Part shown: in pieces, positions 9,509 to 18,251 of the stretch
Position numbering within the stretch: the first letter of the stretch is position 1
How the letters are laid out: every line of letters begins with the position of its first letter
Assembly (NCBI RefSeq): GCF_015644725.1
Contig: NZ_CP064795.1
Location: 990,501 to 1,054,500, forward strand
Length of the DNA stretch: 64,000 nt
From: Salinimonas marina
Lineage (GTDB): Bacteria > Pseudomonadota > Gammaproteobacteria > Enterobacterales > Alteromonadaceae
Direction: 5' to 3'
Notes under the pieces: generated by a model
Databases searched by the model: none
What the model saw: the letters and a program-made list of their open reading frames with translations, nothing else
Told to the model about the DNA's origin: nothing
Translations under genes and position numbers: made by a program

Positions 9509-11317
9509 TTAAACGGTCTCTTGTGAACCATCTACCAGCTCTTTGAAGTAATCGGACTCTACAAGCAACTGCTGATAATTACCCTGATGCTCAATCTGGC
9601 CATTTGCGAACAGATAGATTCTGTCACATTTTTCGACCGTACTAAGTCGATGGGCAATCATAATTACTAACATTTCATCTGTTAGGTTATTGATCTCTGA
9701 TAAAATCTTACGTTCGGTGATATTGTCCAGGGCACTGGTGGCTTCATCAAGAATGAGTATGGAAGGTTGTTTATACAGCGCTCGGGCAATAGCCAAACGC
9801 TGGCGTTGGCCTCCGCTGAGAATTTCTCCATCTTCGCCCACATTAGTCTCATAGCCATCAGCAAGGGTTTGTATGAACTCATGCAGATTGGCTTTCTTTG
9901 CCACTGCCACTACGCGTTCCTGATCAATTTCATTTTTGGGTATGCCAAAACAGATATTGCTGGTAACAGTATCATCTACAATAAAAACCGACTGAGGCAC
10001 GTACCCAATCTTATTTTGCCAGGCTCGCAACCGACTGTGAGTCAGTGGGGTACCATCAATCTCTATTGTGCCTGTAGTAGGAGTAATGAGCCCGGCAACC
10101 AGATTCGCCACGGTGGTCTTTCCGGCACCTGACCCGCCGACAAAAGCAATTAGCGTGTTTACTTCCAGGGTCATATTGAGGCCAGAGATTACGTCATTAT
10201 CGCTATTGGGATAACGATAGTTTACTGACTGCAAATGCATGCGCTGGAAATTATTAAACGTTACAGAGGTATCCTGTTTTTGCGTAATATGTCGGGCACG
10301 CTCTGAAGCAGTGTTAAAAGAGGTCCACACCTCATCTACCACGCTGGCATTCCCTTTAATGGATGTAATGGCCTTATAAATTGTTTGAGCTGCAGGGAGC
10401 AGTTTGTATCCGGCCATGGCATAGAAGCTCAGGGTGGTTACAATCTGCTGTTGCGGGGTCCCGGATGTAATCAGATAAACACCCAAAACAATTATGGCGC
10501 TAAATACTACGGTTTCGACAATGTAGCGGGGCAGTTCACCCGAAAGCCGAATAAAAGCCTGCGCCGCCAGGCCCCGACGGGTGTTTTTATCAACTTCGCG
10601 TTCATACCAGGGTTCTGCGCCCAGCAGCTTTATTTCCCGAATACCTCGGATTGATTCTTTGAGCATTTTAAGCTTATTACGGGCAACTTCAGACACTGCC
10701 TTACCCGATTCAACCGCACGTCGCCTAATGGCGAAATAAATAATCACATAAACCGAGGTGACAATTAGCGCAGCAATCAGTGCCAGTAAAGGATCCACCA
10801 CAATCAGACCAATGACGATAAATAGCGTGAGCATCACTTGTGAAACAGCCTGCATAAACGGCTGAAACACCATATACACCATGCGGGGAACCTGATTAGA
10901 AATCGTGGTGATGAGGTAACTGGAATTCTTTTCTAAAAAGAAAATATACTGATTTTTCATATATGCGGAATAAAGCTTACGTTGCAAGCCGCTACCAATA
11001 TCGATGGTAAACTTGATTGATAACCACAGGACGGCTGATGCCACCGCGTTGGATATGAATATGATTGCGCAGACACAAATGGAATAAATCAGTAAAAACT
11101 GCAGGTAACTGTCGGCCCCGGTAAAGTCGTAAGCCATACTAAAATACTTATTGGTTTCTAAGTAGTTAGGGTCAGAAAGGAGAGTAATGTAAGGTGCCAG
11201 AAAGCCAATACTTCCCATTTGCAGCGCAGCGGAAAAAATAAAACAAACCTGAAGAATAAGAAACTTAATTTTTTGCGTTCGATTAAGTAGCTGTCGAATA
11301 TGGTTAACGGGCAACAT
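9509..11317 (-). CDS. ABC exporter, fused membrane and ATPase domains (MsbA type)
   Basis: 602 residues: about six membrane helices in the first 320 (for example LILQVCFIFSAALQMGSIGF and VMLTLFIVIGLIVVDPLLAL), then an ATPase with Walker A GGSGAGKTT, Q-loop IGYVPQSVFI, signature LSGGQRQRLAIARAL, Walker B ILILDEATSALD and H-loop IAHRLST. It would flip or export a lipid-linked glycan or peptide as a homodimer. No peptidase C39 domain is present. In this setting a lipid-linked sugar intermediate is the most likely cargo, which is an inference from context. Confidence 0.9.
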   Translation of the reverse strand: MLPVNHIRQLLNRTQKIKFLILQVCFIFSAALQMGSIGFLAPYITLLSDPNYLETNKYFSMAYDFTGADSYLQFLLIYSICVCAIIFISNAVASAVLWLSIKFTIDIGSGLQRKLYSAYMKNQYIFFLEKNSSYLITTISNQVPRMVYMVFQPFMQAVSQVMLTLFIVIGLIVVDPLLALIAALIVTSVYVIIYFAIRRRAVESGKAVSEVARNKLKMLKESIRGIREIKLLGAEPWYEREVDKNTRRGLAAQAFIRLSGELPRYIVETVVFSAIIVLGVYLITSGTPQQQIVTTLSFYAMAGYKLLPAAQTIYKAITSIKGNASVVDEVWTSFNTASERARHITQKQDTSVTFNNFQRMHLQSVNYRYPNSDNDVISGLNMTLEVNTLIAFVGGSGAGKTTVANLVAGLITPTTGTIEIDGTPLTHSRLRAWQNKIGYVPQSVFIVDDTVTSNICFGIPKNEIDQERVVAVAKKANLHEFIQTLADGYETNVGEDGEILSGGQRQRLAIARALYKQPSILILDEATSALDNITERKILSEINNLTDEMLVIMIAHRLSTVEKCDRIYLFANGQIEHQGNYQQLLVESDYFKELVDGSQETV

Positions 11318-11514
11318 CTATTGTTCTCTTTAATCAATTATACCGAAGCGGTATTAACTTTCGTACTTGAGACGAGCGTGTGACAAAAAGGAGTCTTTTG
11401 AAATAGATAAGTATTACAGGTAAGCGCTCATTTATCTGCAAGACGCATGAATAAAGGGTATTACTTCAAATATCTTCCATTGATGTTTTACAACTAATAG
11501 CGCCTGATTTTGCA

Positions 11515-11630
11515 CCTTGTAGCGTCGCCACGAATGCTTGCATTCAATCGCAGCCCAGGTAAGTGAAGCTGCCGTGGACCCGGCCTCCGCTAACGTAGTC
11601 AGACGGAGAAATGCAGCCCGGGTAATTATA
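11515..11630. repeat. REP-like GC-rich block
   Basis: Two imperfect copies of a GCAGCCCAGGTAAG / GCAGCCCGGGTAAT motif (about 11551 and 11613) bracket a segment with a CTCCG...CGGAG stem. Blocks of this kind often recur between genes in gammaproteobacteria. Only one block occurs here, so its repeat status rests on its look. Confidence 0.3.
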
Positions 11631-11734
11631 TTTATCTGCGCAAAATAGCAGGTAATACATTCGTTGTAGACTGGAAGTTGTACTTAGTAAAACAATGATT
11701 TAGATCACAAAAAATAGTCTCTCTGTCCTATTGG

Positions 11735-11989
11735 GTGGCTAATCCTGAAGGTATGCGTTATTCAAATGCCCCTCGGGTAGATTCAACTGACACATCTTGT
11801 CTGTTATCGGTTTCTATTTTTGATGCAGGTCATGTTATCAATCAAACCGTGCCCAACGATAGACGAAACATTCTGATTGGGGTGGGGATAGACGAATCGC
11901 ATCTTGATCAAAAAAAGTGGAAAGCATCAGTTGTCTCTAAAAAGTTTATAAAGACACGGTTATTAGTGCCTTCACAAGCAAAACTGTAG
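11735..11989 (+). CDS. Doubtful 84-residue hypothetical protein
   Basis: Open frame from GTG 11735 or ATG 11753. The product (MRYSNAPRVDSTDTSC at its N-terminus) matches nothing I know. No convincing ribosome site, no signal peptide. It may be a gene fragment or chance. Confidence 0.2.
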   Translation: MANPEGMRYSNAPRVDSTDTSCLLSVSIFDAGHVINQTVPNDRRNILIGVGIDESHLDQKKWKASVVSKKFIKTRLLVPSQAKL

Positions 11990-12006
11990 CAGAGATAACC
12001 CAGCAA

Positions 12007-12996
12007 CTAACTACGCCCGAAATTGCTGAGTTTTGCTTTGAACTTCAAAGGCGTGTCACTGATATCATTATGCACTCCAATACGTAGCAAGGAGTGAGGC
12101 GAAAGATTTTTTAGTGTGTTGATACCACGCATGGTGGTCACTGCAGCATCGTAATGCTGGCTTACCAGCTGATGCGCCTCTTTTGAAAAGTCACCATTGG
12201 GGAAACAAAAGGTGGTTACCTTTGTACCTGTTTTTTGTTCAAGAATGTCTTTGGCTTCCACCACTTCTTCAACTAACTGGGCACCAGACAAGCTTTCTTT
12301 TAAGCGGTAATGCCGGCGGGTATGGCAGCCCACTTCCACCTGCATGTTATGCTTGGCATCTAACAATTGTTCTAAAGAAATCATTTCTACCGGCACATTG
12401 GTGGCTGCCGGTATCGGCTTTAAGGCCTGGTAGATCTCGTGATCGGAATGCTGTTTGAGTTTATCGATAACCTCAGCAGCCGCATCGCGACTCATCGGTA
12501 CCTTAATATCTTCACCTGTGAGCTTTAACAACGCCTGCCATTCGGGGGTAATAGTCGCCTCCGGGCTGAGCAGCAGGGTTAATACTTTATTTGGCCAGAA
12601 GGGGGCGGGCTGGCCTAAAAAATCGGTCACCACATATAAGGTACTGGGAAAGCCGAATTGCTTTAGCACCGGAAATGCATATTCATAGTTATCCAGCCAG
12701 CCATCATCAAAGGTAATGGCTATAGTCAGTGGTGCTTTTGCGCTTTCAGGTTGGGCCAGCCAGTCTGACACTGTCATCACGGGTAAATTTTCGTCTTTCA
12801 GGGTTTGCATATGCATGGCAAAGGTGGTTTCGGAAACCACCATGCCGGGCTCTTCACGCTGGTAGCGGGCATCGGTGACCGGCAGCACGCGATGGTACAT
12901 CAGTACAATCAGCTTTTTGTCGCCACGCTTTACCAGCGACCAACCCAGGGTGCCCGCGGTAGCCGCAATGATGTTTTTAATTAATTGTTTGATCAC
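12007..12996 (-). CDS. Polysaccharide deacetylase family protein
   Basis: NodB-homology carbohydrate esterase (CE4). LIVLMYHRVLP opens the domain; TIAITFDDGWLDNYEYAFPVL is the metal-binding Asp-Asp motif; HTRRHYRL supplies the second metal histidines; FCFPNGDF is the later conserved motif. It would remove N-acetyl groups from the EPS or a precursor, probably facing the periplasm because an N-terminal segment (LIKNIIAATAGTLGWSLV) could anchor it. It starts with GTG (12996) and lies 9 bp after the ATP-grasp gene, so the two form an operon. Confidence 0.85.
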   Translation of the reverse strand: MIKQLIKNIIAATAGTLGWSLVKRGDKKLIVLMYHRVLPVTDARYQREEPGMVVSETTFAMHMQTLKDENLPVMTVSDWLAQPESAKAPLTIAITFDDGWLDNYEYAFPVLKQFGFPSTLYVVTDFLGQPAPFWPNKVLTLLLSPEATITPEWQALLKLTGEDIKVPMSRDAAAEVIDKLKQHSDHEIYQALKPIPAATNVPVEMISLEQLLDAKHNMQVEVGCHTRRHYRLKESLSGAQLVEEVVEAKDILEQKTGTKVTTFCFPNGDFSKEAHQLVSQHYDAAVTTMRGINTLKNLSPHSLLRIGVHNDISDTPLKFKAKLSNFGRS

Positions 12997-13005
12997 AACG
13001 TGTTC

Positions 13006-14163
13006 CTACCGATAATGCTTCAGTTCGAACCAGAACGGCCCCATATCATCGAGCCGGTTAACCTCATGCTTGCGGTTGCTGAAATTAGGTTTTAAAAACT
13101 GCCCTATGGCGGCCAGTTTTTGGCCCCAGGATGATTTCGAATCTTTAAGCTGCAGATACAGATTATCCAGATCGCCCAGTAGCCAGCGCAACTGCACCCC
13201 TTCGGTAAAGCCGGCAAGCGGTGTTACCTGCTGATATTCGCCGTCAAACAACAGGGCAGGGAAATTAACCCCCGCATCAATCGATAATTGCAAAGAGCCC
13301 CATAAGCGGGTGTTAATTTCCATCAGATAAGGTGTGCCATCGCTGGCTACCTTAAACTCTACCATTGCGGCGCCATGCCAGTTGACATTGTCCAGTAATG
13401 CTTTGGCGTGCTGTTTCATCAGCGGATTCACCGGGGCGCTTTCGCTCAGCACACTGACGCCACCAGAAGGGGGTTTTTCACGTAAGCGTTTGTGGGCAAA
13501 GAAGGCTTTGGCTTCACCATTTTGGTAATAGCAAAAAATCCCCGCGCCCTGACCATCAATATATTGCTGCACCATAAACGGATAATGAAGCAGGTACTCT
13601 TTGTGGTTAAGCAGCTCCTCCATTTGCTGCTGAGTATCAACAATATGAACCTGGGTTTCCAGCCACTGATTATTCACCAGCACTTTCGACAGCGCAGGTT
13701 TTAGTACACAGGGAAACGTGACCTGCTGCCAGTCTATATCTGCCGGTGATTCGCAATACTGTGAAAAGGGCACAGGCACATTTAAACGCTGGGCCAGTTG
13801 GGTAAGCGCGGTTTTGTTGCTCAGATCCAACAGGGTTTTGAAATCGCTGAATGGCAACTTGCAGGGCGGTAAGCTATCGCGATGCTCTACCAGAGTGCGG
13901 CTGGTGACCTCTGTCACCGGCAACAAAAAGTCTATCTCATACTTTCTTACGGTAGAGTTAACCCACTTTAAGAATTCAGCCGTATCAGCACTCGGATCCG
14001 GCCCCTGCAGATATTTGGTGGTGTATCTGGAACACCCCGCCAGGGCGCTTTCGGTGCTATCAGTTGTGTAAACAATAATATCTTTGCGCTTACCCAGGGC
14101 ACGGGTGGCAGCCAGCGCACTGCGCTGAGCGGCATCAAAAATAAGAACGGCTGTTTTTTCCAT
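13006..14163 (-). CDS. ATP-grasp enzyme
   Basis: Start placed at ATG 14163 (MEKTAVLIFDAAQRSALAAT); the ten upstream in-frame residues look untranslated. ATP-grasp features are FPCVLKPALSKVLV (ATP lysine), VQQYIDGQGAGIFCYY and the metal-binding MVEFKVASDGTPYLMEINTRLWGSLQLS. Such proteins ligate a carboxylate to an amine and are common in EPS gene clusters, where they may add amino acids to sugars. Substrate unknown. It is divergent from the glycosyltransferase at 14267 across about 100 bp that must hold both promoters. Confidence 0.8.
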   Translation of the reverse strand: MEKTAVLIFDAAQRSALAATRALGKRKDIIVYTTDSTESALAGCSRYTTKYLQGPDPSADTAEFLKWVNSTVRKYEIDFLLPVTEVTSRTLVEHRDSLPPCKLPFSDFKTLLDLSNKTALTQLAQRLNVPVPFSQYCESPADIDWQQVTFPCVLKPALSKVLVNNQWLETQVHIVDTQQQMEELLNHKEYLLHYPFMVQQYIDGQGAGIFCYYQNGEAKAFFAHKRLREKPPSGGVSVLSESAPVNPLMKQHAKALLDNVNWHGAAMVEFKVASDGTPYLMEINTRLWGSLQLSIDAGVNFPALLFDGEYQQVTPLAGFTEGVQLRWLLGDLDNLYLQLKDSKSSWGQKLAAIGQFLKPNFSNRKHEVNRLDDMGPFWFELKHYR

Positions 14164-14266
14164 GGCGTTACAACATTGTCCAGTATGCAGCAAGGATATT
14201 GCTTGTTATCCTTGTCTTAGTAGTAAAACATTAGGAAGTTTGTCGGCTAACGCCTTACACTCCATT

Positions 14267-15406
14267 ATGACTTATAAAATATTACATCTAATCGACACAA
14301 CCGGCCCGGGTGGGGCGGAAGATGTGTTTATTACATTAGCCGATAAAATTCGCAGTCCACATACCGACTCTATTGCAGTGATACGAGGTGAAGGCTATGT
14401 TGCCAACACTTTACGTAAACGCGGTATCGAACCGATCATAATAGACTCAAAAGGCAGTTTTAATGTTGGTTTTATCCGGCAGCTTTGTCAGCTAATAAAA
14501 AAGCATAACATCGGGTTGATACAATCACACCTTTTAGGCTCAAATGTGTATGCCAGTATTGTTGGATTAATTACCCGAACCCCGGTAATAGCAACCTATC
14601 ACGGCATGGTTGATGTGTCGCCTAATGAACGCTTTAAAAAGCTCAAACTGTGGTTTATGCGAAATGGAATAGCCCGATTCGTGGCAGTTAGCCGTTCATT
14701 GCAGGAAAAAATTCAGGAACACCAGTTGCTGGTACCTGAACGTACACAGGTTATTTACAATGGCATTGATGTTGCGCTGTACACACCAAATCGAAGCACT
14801 CGCCTGAAACAAAAGTTGGCTTTGCCTGCTGATACGTATTTATTGGGGGCGTTAGGCAATATCCGCAAATCAAAACGGTACGATCTACTGGTTGACGCCG
14901 TAGCAAAAGCTAACAAAAAAGGCTTAAATTTTGCAGTAGTCATCGCCGGCGATCCCAAGGCCTCGTTAAAAGCAAAGCTGGATGAGCAAATGCAGACCGC
15001 CGGTGTTAATAACATTCATTTTATTGGCTTTATTGACGATACTGCCGAATATTTACAAAATCTGGACGGATTTATTTTATCCTCGGATGCCGAAGGATTT
15101 TCTATCAGTACCATAGAAGCTATGGCCAGCGGGCTGCCGGTTATCGCCACCCGTTGTGGCGGCCCGGAAGAAATTATTGAAAATCGGAACCAGGCCACGC
15201 TGGTGGACATAGACGCCACCGCTCTTGCCGAAGCGATTGAAAATAACGTAATGAACAATAAACCCGGCTTTGTGAACACTGACGCGATTGACCGGGTTAG
15301 TCGGGCATTTTCCCAACACGCGATGGTTGCAGCTTACGCCAAGCTATACAAATCGGCAGACCGCCAATACCCTGGATATGAAGCAGATATGGAGCCCAGC
15401 GTTTGA
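14267..15406 (+). CDS. Glycosyltransferase family 4
   Basis: Start chosen at ATG 14267 (MTYKILHLIDTTGPGGAEDVF), where the family N-terminus begins; 35 upstream in-frame residues are Cys-rich and unlike the family. The glycine-rich acceptor loop GPGGAED, the donor-side LLGALGNIRKSKRYDLLVDA and the nucleotide-sugar site SSDAEGFSISTIEAMASGLPVIATRCGGPEE are typical of GT4. It leads a rightward operon (glycosyltransferase, phosphatase, ligase, glycosyltransferase, beta-helix). Its stop overlaps the next start by 4 bases (TTGA). Confidence 0.9.
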   Translation: MTYKILHLIDTTGPGGAEDVFITLADKIRSPHTDSIAVIRGEGYVANTLRKRGIEPIIIDSKGSFNVGFIRQLCQLIKKHNIGLIQSHLLGSNVYASIVGLITRTPVIATYHGMVDVSPNERFKKLKLWFMRNGIARFVAVSRSLQEKIQEHQLLVPERTQVIYNGIDVALYTPNRSTRLKQKLALPADTYLLGALGNIRKSKRYDLLVDAVAKANKKGLNFAVVIAGDPKASLKAKLDEQMQTAGVNNIHFIGFIDDTAEYLQNLDGFILSSDAEGFSISTIEAMASGLPVIATRCGGPEEIIENRNQATLVDIDATALAEAIENNVMNNKPGFVNTDAIDRVSRAFSQHAMVAAYAKLYKSADRQYPGYEADMEPSV

Positions 15407-15953
15407 ACTACAATAAATTTATAGCTGATACCTACGGCTCAAAACGCGGTCTGGCGCGGTATATAAAATTCAACACCAAACGACTTTTGGGGGCTTATCG
15501 CGCGGCTGATCATAAGAAAGTAAGCCATATAAAACGGCTTATATTTATTTGCAGCGGCAACATATGCCGCAGCCCCTTTGGAGAAGCCGTAAGTATGAAA
15601 GCAGGCTTTCCCGCTATCTCATTCGGACTGCATTGTCGGGGGGGGATCCGGCATTTGCAAAAACGCTCGATTATGCCCAGCGCCATGGTTACAACCTTGA
15701 GCGCCATCGTTCAGCCCGTATGGCCGATTATCAGCCTCAGCCTGATGATTTGTTGATTGTCATGGAGCCAGCCCACTTAGATGAGTTGAACAGATTATAC
15801 CCGGCACAGGACAAGATACTGATTGGCCGGTTTGCAGACAATCCCACGGTGTATCTGCACGACCCCTTTAACACCAATCAAATATTCTTCGACAGATGCA
15901 TGCAGCAAATCGAAGAAGCAACATTGTCTTTAATAAATACAATAAAGAAGTAG
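15403..15953 (+). CDS. Low-molecular-weight protein-tyrosine phosphatase, split by a frameshift
   Basis: The P-loop FICSGNICRSPFGEA (CX5RS) and the general-acid loop HDPFNT are both present but in different frames. The switch is at a run of eight G (15638-15645): nine G would give CRGGDPAFAKTLDYAQRHGYNLERHRSARM and a continuous product of about 183 residues. Wzb-type phosphatases of this family dephosphorylate Wzc-like tyrosine kinases and control EPS chain length. About 45 extra N-terminal residues precede the phosphatase core. The TTG start overlaps the previous stop. The shift is probably a sequencing under-call; a phase-variable G run is the alternative. Confidence 0.8.
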
Positions 15954-15959
15954 AAGAAT

Positions 15960-17240
15960 ATGAAAACCCAGGCAGCGGAGCTTAAGGACACCGACTTTGT
16001 CTTTTTTAAAGTCAAAAATCTATGGACGTATTTTATATCCGAGTCTTTGGCGTTTAAAAGTATTTGTGCGTATCTATTTATTGAGTATGCCCGGCCTCAA
16101 GAAATATTCCCTATTATTGATATTCTGCCCTGGGCGCAGGTTTTTCTTGGCCTGAGCTTTCTAGGTCTTTTTGCTGATAAAAAGGCCAGAATGAAATTCT
16201 CGGGAATGCATTTTTTACTTTTACTGTTTACCCTGGTCATTCACCTGTCTATTGCAGGCGCATACGAACCGAAATGGGGTATGGAGTACTATGTTATATT
16301 CATTCAGTGGGTAATAATATTTTTTCTAATTGCTTCAATTATTACCACTAAGGAAAGGTTTTATATATTTTTCCTTGTCTTTTTTGTCTGTAGTTTGAAA
16401 ATTGCCTTTGGAACCGCCAGAAACTTTGCTTTTCGAGGCTTTGGCTTTACTAGTTGGGGGTTAAAGGGGCCGTCCGGATACTTTGAAAATTCAGGCGAGT
16501 TGGCAGTGCTGATGCTGATTCTGTTTCCTATAAGTTATTACTTTTATCGAAGTTATAAAAAAGATGTCCGTGTTTGGGAAAAGTACATTCTTATCGCTGC
16601 CGTAATCTGTCCTATACTAACCATTTTAGGCAGCAGTAGCCGAGGTGCACAGATCGCGTTGGTAGCCCAGTTACTGGTGATGTTTTGGCGACAGGTCTTT
16701 AAGCCAAAAGTCTTTGTATCAATAGCGGTATTAGCCTGGTTAGGGTGGCAGGTTCTACCTGCTGAACAAAAGCTCAGGTTTACCGAAATAGGGGAAGATA
16801 AATCCTCTATTCAGCGTACGTTATACTGGGAAAATGGTTGGGAAATGATGAAAGATCACCCGGTCTTGGGGGTCGGCTATTTCAACTTCAGGCCCTATTT
16901 TCAGGACCACTACCCTGAAGATGTCCTCTATGAGTATGCGCAGCTGCCGCACAACATTTTTATTCAGGTAGGAACTGATGCGGGATTTCTCGGGTTGGGT
17001 ACCTATATGCTTATTATCGTAATGGCGTTAACCCGACGACTTCCGGTGAAATTAGGTTCTACCAGAGAAATCGAACCCTACTATTTAGCCGCATGGCAAG
17101 GGCTCAAGATTGGCGTTATAGGGTTTGTCATAGCAGGGCAATTTGTAACCATCGGCTATTATCCCTTTCTTTGGATTTCAATAGCACTCCAAACGGCACT
17201 TAAATTTGCCATTCAGGAAAATCTCAACAGGAAAGCATAA
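15960..17240 (+). CDS. O-antigen ligase / polymerase-like membrane protein
   Basis: 426 residues with about ten hydrophobic helices and the Wzy_C-type periplasmic loop ENGWEMMKDHPVLGVGYFNFRP...LPHNIFIQVGTDAGFLGLG, the signature of the WaaL/Wzy superfamily. The N-terminus (YLFIEYARPQEIFPIIDILPW) recalls exosortase-associated ligases, which also start with a short helix followed by a P-rich segment. It would either polymerise the EPS repeat unit or transfer glycan to protein or lipid. It lies 6 bp after the phosphatase in the same operon. Confidence 0.8.
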   Translation: MKTQAAELKDTDFVFFKVKNLWTYFISESLAFKSICAYLFIEYARPQEIFPIIDILPWAQVFLGLSFLGLFADKKARMKFSGMHFLLLLFTLVIHLSIAGAYEPKWGMEYYVIFIQWVIIFFLIASIITTKERFYIFFLVFFVCSLKIAFGTARNFAFRGFGFTSWGLKGPSGYFENSGELAVLMLILFPISYYFYRSYKKDVRVWEKYILIAAVICPILTILGSSSRGAQIALVAQLLVMFWRQVFKPKVFVSIAVLAWLGWQVLPAEQKLRFTEIGEDKSSIQRTLYWENGWEMMKDHPVLGVGYFNFRPYFQDHYPEDVLYEYAQLPHNIFIQVGTDAGFLGLGTYMLIIVMALTRRLPVKLGSTREIEPYYLAAWQGLKIGVIGFVIAGQFVTIGYYPFLWISIALQTALKFAIQENLNRKA

Positions 17241-17248
17241 CCACTCAT

Positions 17249-18208
17249 ATGAACTCACAAGCAGTAGATTCTAAGAAAGCCTGGATCACCTGGGAACGGC
17301 AACCAAGAAATCGCTCTATGGCGGCACTACTTGAGGCCGATTATATCGAGTTGAGTACGACTAAAAAAGGTTTCTCACGATATGTGGAATGTATCAAACG
17401 CACCTTTAAAGTTTTACGTAATGGGCATTACGATGTCGTTTTTGCACAAAATCCCTCCTTAATTTTAGTTGCTGTGGCAGTGTTTCTTAAATTATTTTTT
17501 GGTTTCAAGCTCATTATTGATGCCCATAATGCTGGGGTTCGACCCAAAGAGGGACGTAGCGTAGCGCTAAATAAAGTAAACCTTTTTCTTCTGAAACGAG
17601 CTGATGCAGTTATCGTCACCAATGAGCAGCTAAAGTGTTACCTTGAAAATCATAATGTAAATGCTGTGGTATTCACCGATCCTTTACCCAGCCTTGCTAA
17701 ACCAAAGTCTCTTGGACTGAATAACTTTGTTTTTGTTATATGTTCATGGTCAGAAGATGAGCCTATTCGCGAGTATATACAAGTCGCGAAACAGCGAGAC
17801 GATCTAAATTTTGTGTTTTCCGGAAACTACAAAAAATATTTCAGTGACACTGAACTTGCTTCTTTACCTGAGAACATCAAGTTGCCGGGGTTCGTTGCTG
17901 AAGATGAATATGCAGGTTTAGTTGTTGATGCAAAGGTCGTTTTAGACCTGACTACACGCGATGACTGCCTGGTATGTGGCGCTTATGAAGCAATATCAGC
18001 CAACAAAAAAGTTATTCTTTCCGATACTAAGGTCAATAAAGACCTGTTTGGTGACGCAGCATTCTATACTAAAAACAATAGTACCGATCTGAATATGGCG
18101 ATCGACACAGCCTTGCGTACCGATATTGATGCGCATATCAAACAATTTAAATCGGACTATAATGCAACTCAGGTCAATGCAAAACAAAATGTGTTCGCCA
18201 CACTTTAA
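17249..18208 (+). CDS. Glycosyltransferase, GT-B fold
   Basis: Begins 8 bp after the ligase-like gene. AWITWERQPRNRSMAALLEADY opens a short N-terminal Rossmann half; VVFAQNPSLILVAVAVFLKLFFGFKLIIDAHNAG is the acceptor-side segment with a membrane-associating stretch, and CGAYEAISANKKVILSDT is the donor-side E(x)7E-like motif. 319 residues is short for GT4 but complete at both ends. It probably adds one sugar of the EPS repeat on the cytoplasmic face. Confidence 0.75.
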   Translation: MNSQAVDSKKAWITWERQPRNRSMAALLEADYIELSTTKKGFSRYVECIKRTFKVLRNGHYDVVFAQNPSLILVAVAVFLKLFFGFKLIIDAHNAGVRPKEGRSVALNKVNLFLLKRADAVIVTNEQLKCYLENHNVNAVVFTDPLPSLAKPKSLGLNNFVFVICSWSEDEPIREYIQVAKQRDDLNFVFSGNYKKYFSDTELASLPENIKLPGFVAEDEYAGLVVDAKVVLDLTTRDDCLVCGAYEAISANKKVILSDTKVNKDLFGDAAFYTKNNSTDLNMAIDTALRTDIDAHIKQFKSDYNATQVNAKQNVFATL

Positions 18209-18251
18209 ACTCATATATAGCCGAATTTATGCATATTCGTAAGGTGCAGTT

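Larger units (their letters stand above)
11318..12006. other. 689-bp intergenic stretch, mostly non-coding
   Basis: This gap separates two leftward genes. The first 200 bp are AT-rich. A GC-rich repeat-like block follows at 11515-11630, and one weak plus-strand frame at 11735-11989. No sigma-54 site, tRNA or terminator was recognised. Confidence 0.5.
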
